Below, piece after piece: positions 59,367-61,579 of a DNA stretch of 61,579 nt. The position numbers were made by a program, and so were the translations under genes. Below the pieces are notes generated by a model. That model saw nothing but the letters and a program-made list of their open reading frames with translations, made no database searches and was not told the origin of the DNA. How positions within the stretch are numbered: position 1 is the stretch's first letter; every line of letters starts with the position of its first letter. The stretch is taken from NCBI RefSeq assembly GCF_024345185.1, contig NZ_BROB01000019.1, positions 1 to 61,579 on the forward strand, read 5' to 3'. The stretch is from Levilactobacillus humaensis. Lineage in GTDB: Bacteria > Bacillota > Bacilli > Lactobacillales > Lactobacillaceae.

Positions 59367-61394
59367 ATGCTTCATAACCCCCACTTACGTTGGATCGGCC
59401 TATTCTGTGCTGTCTTAGGCGTCACCACGCTAACCACCGCGCCAGCCCTGGCCGACCGCCACACCTCGTCGGCCAACCGAACCGTCGAGGTTGCCGACAA
59501 CCTCACCATCCGCGAGGCCTTTAGCCACGACCCCCAGCTGATGGCAGACGTGCTCGACTCGCAGTACCTCGCCAAGCGCCTGACCCCCGAGGATTCACTG
59601 GCTGACTTGCGCCGTATCGCCTACAGCCTGACGATCCACATTCACCACCCCATCACGGATTACCAGGACCTGCTTCAGCTAAAAGGAGTTGTTAACCGCC
59701 TAGTCATCCGTGATCAAACCAATCTCTCCGGTGCCAATTTGAAATTAATCCTGGGCATCTTCCCCGTCGACGACGCGGCCAATCCCAACTGGATGCTCAA
59801 TAACATCGATGCCTTGGCCCTGGTCAATGACGGCCTCGACAATGCCGACTTCGCCACAATTGTGGCCTTCCTGAAGTCGATCCCCAAGCCCGTTGATGCG
59901 CCAACACCCCCTGACTTCGACTGGACGGCCATTTCGAGTCTGAACCTCTCCAATAACAACATCACCGATTTGTCCCTGGTTAAACAAATCTACCAGTTCG
60001 ATAACCCCAAGACCAATCAGGTCAACTTCTTTACGGCCTGGGGTCAGCACCACCCCTCGACCAAACGACTGCCGACCGCCACGGTGACCGACCACACCAT
60101 CGCCATCGACCCCAAGGTCACCCAAGAGTATCAGCTCGATAAGCTTAACCGCTACACCACCAATAGCCTCTTCTTCAACTTTTCCCGGAAGAGTAGCTTC
60201 TATTACCGCATCTTCCAAGACGACCTCGATGGCACGGAAACGCTGGCCAGTGACGATCCCGAGAAGATTGTCGATGGCATCACAACCCTTCCCGACGAGG
60301 GCGTCTACCCCGCCTATGGCAGTCGAAATCTTACCGTCGACGGCCACCTGCTCGGCAACGGCCGGTTCTATAATTCCCTGAGCTACGCCTTTCCCGAGTT
60401 CCAACCGTTGGCTGAGCCCGAGGACATGGATAAGCTCTCTGACCTCTATACCAACGCTGGCTTTACCCTAACTGAGCCGCTGTCCGCCGACACCTACGTC
60501 GTTAAGGTTCCGGACGGCGCCGACGCGGTACGCTTCCGCACGATGTATTTGAATATGTATAGTACCGCGCAGACCGGCTATACCCAAGACTACGAGATTC
60601 CCTTGAAATGGACCTCGTCATCCTCCTCATCGAGTTCAAGTTCTAGTTCCGGATCATCCAGCTCGAGTTCCAGTGATTCCAGTTCAAGTTCATCGAGTTC
60701 TGGTGGGGGTGGCGGGGGTATCACGCCTAAGGGTGCCGCGGTCTATGGGCTGAAGAAGATCGGTCTCTACAACGACACCAATTTTACGAAAAAGGCCCGC
60801 CTACATTTCTACCAGAAACAGCCGCGCATCAACCGCCCCATGTTTCGGGTGACCGGCTATGCCAAGTCTTCTCAGGGGCGGCTGCGCTACCTGGTCAAAG
60901 ACGTCAACCACCACTCCAAGACGGCGGGTAAGACCGGCTACATCACCGCCAGTCCCAAGTACGTGGGGCCCGTCTACTACCGGCAGGTCGCCAAGACCAT
61001 CACGGTCATCAATCCCCAAGGCATCAATGCCTACCGGAAGAAGAACCTGACGGGTAAGGTCACCCACTACCGCCAGGGCCAAGTGATCAAGGTGAAGCGG
61101 TTGGTCAGTCACAACCTGACGACGCGTTACGTCCTGACAAACGGGCGCTACATCACCGCCAATAAGAAACTCATCCGTAATGGCCGTCATCCCCAGGCCA
61201 AACGGATCGTCACCAAGACTGGCATCAACCGTTACCGCGATCGCAACCTGCGGCATCGCCAGCGCCACTACCGGCGGGGAACCGTCCTCACCGTGACCGG
61301 CTGGGACTACAGTGATTCCGGTAAGTTGCGCTACCGGGTTAAGGGCGGTGGGTACGTTACTGGAAACCGCCAGCTGGTACGGATTGTAAAATAG
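59367..61394 (+). CDS. Large secreted surface protein with Ser-linker and DUF5776-type modules
   Basis: A 675-residue protein. The signal peptide ends after ALA near 29. The N-terminal domain (about 45-215) is weakly leucine-rich-repeat-like (SSLNLSNNNITDLSLV). A beta-rich domain spans about 225-410. A linker of roughly 30 residues is almost only Ser, then Gly (414-447). Three repeated modules (about 450-675) contain RYVLTNGRYITANKK and related GYITAS/GYVTGN units of the DUF5776 type, shared with the GH25 lysozyme here, probably binding the wall. There is no LPXTG. The function is unknown, perhaps adhesion. AAGGAGG precedes the ATG. Confidence 0.85.
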   Translation: MLHNPHLRWIGLFCAVLGVTTLTTAPALADRHTSSANRTVEVADNLTIREAFSHDPQLMADVLDSQYLAKRLTPEDSLADLRRIAYSLTIHIHHPITDYQDLLQLKGVVNRLVIRDQTNLSGANLKLILGIFPVDDAANPNWMLNNIDALALVNDGLDNADFATIVAFLKSIPKPVDAPTPPDFDWTAISSLNLSNNNITDLSLVKQIYQFDNPKTNQVNFFTAWGQHHPSTKRLPTATVTDHTIAIDPKVTQEYQLDKLNRYTTNSLFFNFSRKSSFYYRIFQDDLDGTETLASDDPEKIVDGITTLPDEGVYPAYGSRNLTVDGHLLGNGRFYNSLSYAFPEFQPLAEPEDMDKLSDLYTNAGFTLTEPLSADTYVVKVPDGADAVRFRTMYLNMYSTAQTGYTQDYEIPLKWTSSSSSSSSSSSSGSSSSSSSDSSSSSSSSGGGGGGITPKGAAVYGLKKIGLYNDTNFTKKARLHFYQKQPRINRPMFRVTGYAKSSQGRLRYLVKDVNHHSKTAGKTGYITASPKYVGPVYYRQVAKTITVINPQGINAYRKKNLTGKVTHYRQGQVIKVKRLVSHNLTTRYVLTNGRYITANKKLIRNGRHPQAKRIVTKTGINRYRDRNLRHRQRHYRRGTVLTVTGWDYSDSGKLRYRVKGGGYVTGNRQLVRIVK

Positions 61395-61440
61395 GAAATT
61401 TATCTCCAGCCGGGTTCTACTGATGCTAATTCGAATAATG

Positions 61441-61474
61441 GGTCGCGACGAAGACTATCGTGGCGACCTTTTTT
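61441..61474 (+). terminator. Terminator of the surface protein gene
   Basis: GGTCGC..GCGACC with inner GACGA..TCGTG pairing, then six T residues. Confidence 0.88.
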
Positions 61475-61504
61475 GGCGTAAAAAAAGCACAATCCACTTC
61501 TGGA

Positions 61505-61579
61505 TGTACTAGTCCCTGTCAAGTTGACAGTTGAAATAATATAATTTTTAGTGTTACTTAAGCGGCCTCATCGCGGTAT
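61505..61579 (-). mobile_element. End of an IS3-family (IS150 group) insertion sequence, partial
   Basis: TGTACTAGTCCCTGTCAAGT at 61505 matches the TGTACT..CCC..AAGTT layout of IS150-group terminal inverted repeats. On the minus strand the last codons in the window read YRDEAA and a stop (61558-61560), like the end of OrfB transposases (..S/TPVEYRxxA). The element continues beyond the window. Confidence 0.65.

Noticed and set aside
59745-60404. 219-codon minus-strand frame
   Set aside because: It lies wholly antisense to the well-supported surface protein and reflects its codon bias (third-position C/G).
61501-61540. CTGTCAAGTTGACAG palindrome as an operator
   Set aside because: It lies within the IS3-type terminal repeat and is better explained by that.

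Overview
The window looks like a chromosomal segment of a low-GC-phylum lactic acid bacterium with about 50% GC, most likely a heterofermentative Lactobacillaceae of the Levilactobacillus type (inference). This rests on gene content (pyruvate oxidase, water-forming NADH oxidase, type II NADH dehydrogenase, R-specific-ADH-like reductase, Nramp Mn transporter), strong AGGAGG ribosome binding sites and DUF5776-type wall modules. No rRNA, tRNA or CRISPR array was seen. The window is bounded by two mobile-element fragments: an IS30-type end at 1-78, apparently inserted in an LPXTG surface-protein gene, and an IS150-type IS3-family end at 61505-61579.

Layout. 0.4-3.2 kb: CsoR/CstR-type regulator, thioredoxin and NADH oxidase. 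3.2-6.6 kb: two predicted C-rich small RNAs either side of a DedA protein, then a DegV protein. 7-13.9 kb: mntH, an acetyltransferase, a short-chain dehydrogenase, a semialdehyde-type dehydrogenase, a TetR regulator and ogt. 14.5-21.6 kb: ndh, an NAD(P)-binding protein, a LysR regulator, and a two-component system divergent from a small secreted protein. 22-24.3 kb: MarR plus a multidrug exporter. 25-31.5 kb: pyruvate oxidase, CorA, PnuC, MarR, and a 3'-truncated glcD-like gene joined to a foreign gene tail. 31.6-33.9 kb: a NimA-like flavoprotein, then a MarR-GNAT-B3/B4 operon. 34.7-40.9 kb: an ABC transporter, an AI-2E-type permease, a secreted protein and a GH25 lysozyme. 41.5-49.6 kb: purH, a GtrB-like glycosyltransferase with a GT-C-like membrane partner, DUF3737 plus a PatB-like C-S lyase under a MerR-type promoter, and a DyP peroxidase. 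50-61.4 kb: an MFS exporter, two low-GC secreted proteins, the opuCABCD osmolyte importer, a membrane protein and a large Ser-linker surface protein.

The most striking content is non-coding. I count 19 copies of one structured intergenic repeat (about 155-190 bp each, about 3.3 kb, roughly 5% of the window). They share the same branched fold while their closing stems differ in sequence and remain complementary. Fourteen of them form seven pairs, always in the same divergent orientation (minus copy left, plus copy right). A second hairpin repeat (3 full copies and 1 half) sits directly behind stop codons. Two candidate small RNAs carry an unpaired CACUCCCCC motif that is complementary to G-rich ribosome binding sites or leaders of other genes in the window. 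I do not recognise either repeat family from established RNA families.

Functionally the coding part is rich in oxygen and redox metabolism (Trx, Nox, Ndh, Pox, DyP, NimA-like, aldehyde dehydrogenase), envelope and secreted proteins, and small local regulators (four MarR-type, TetR or LysR regulators and one two-component system), several with visible operators. Starts were moved from the longest frame wherever a Shine-Dalgarno sequence clearly selects an internal codon.
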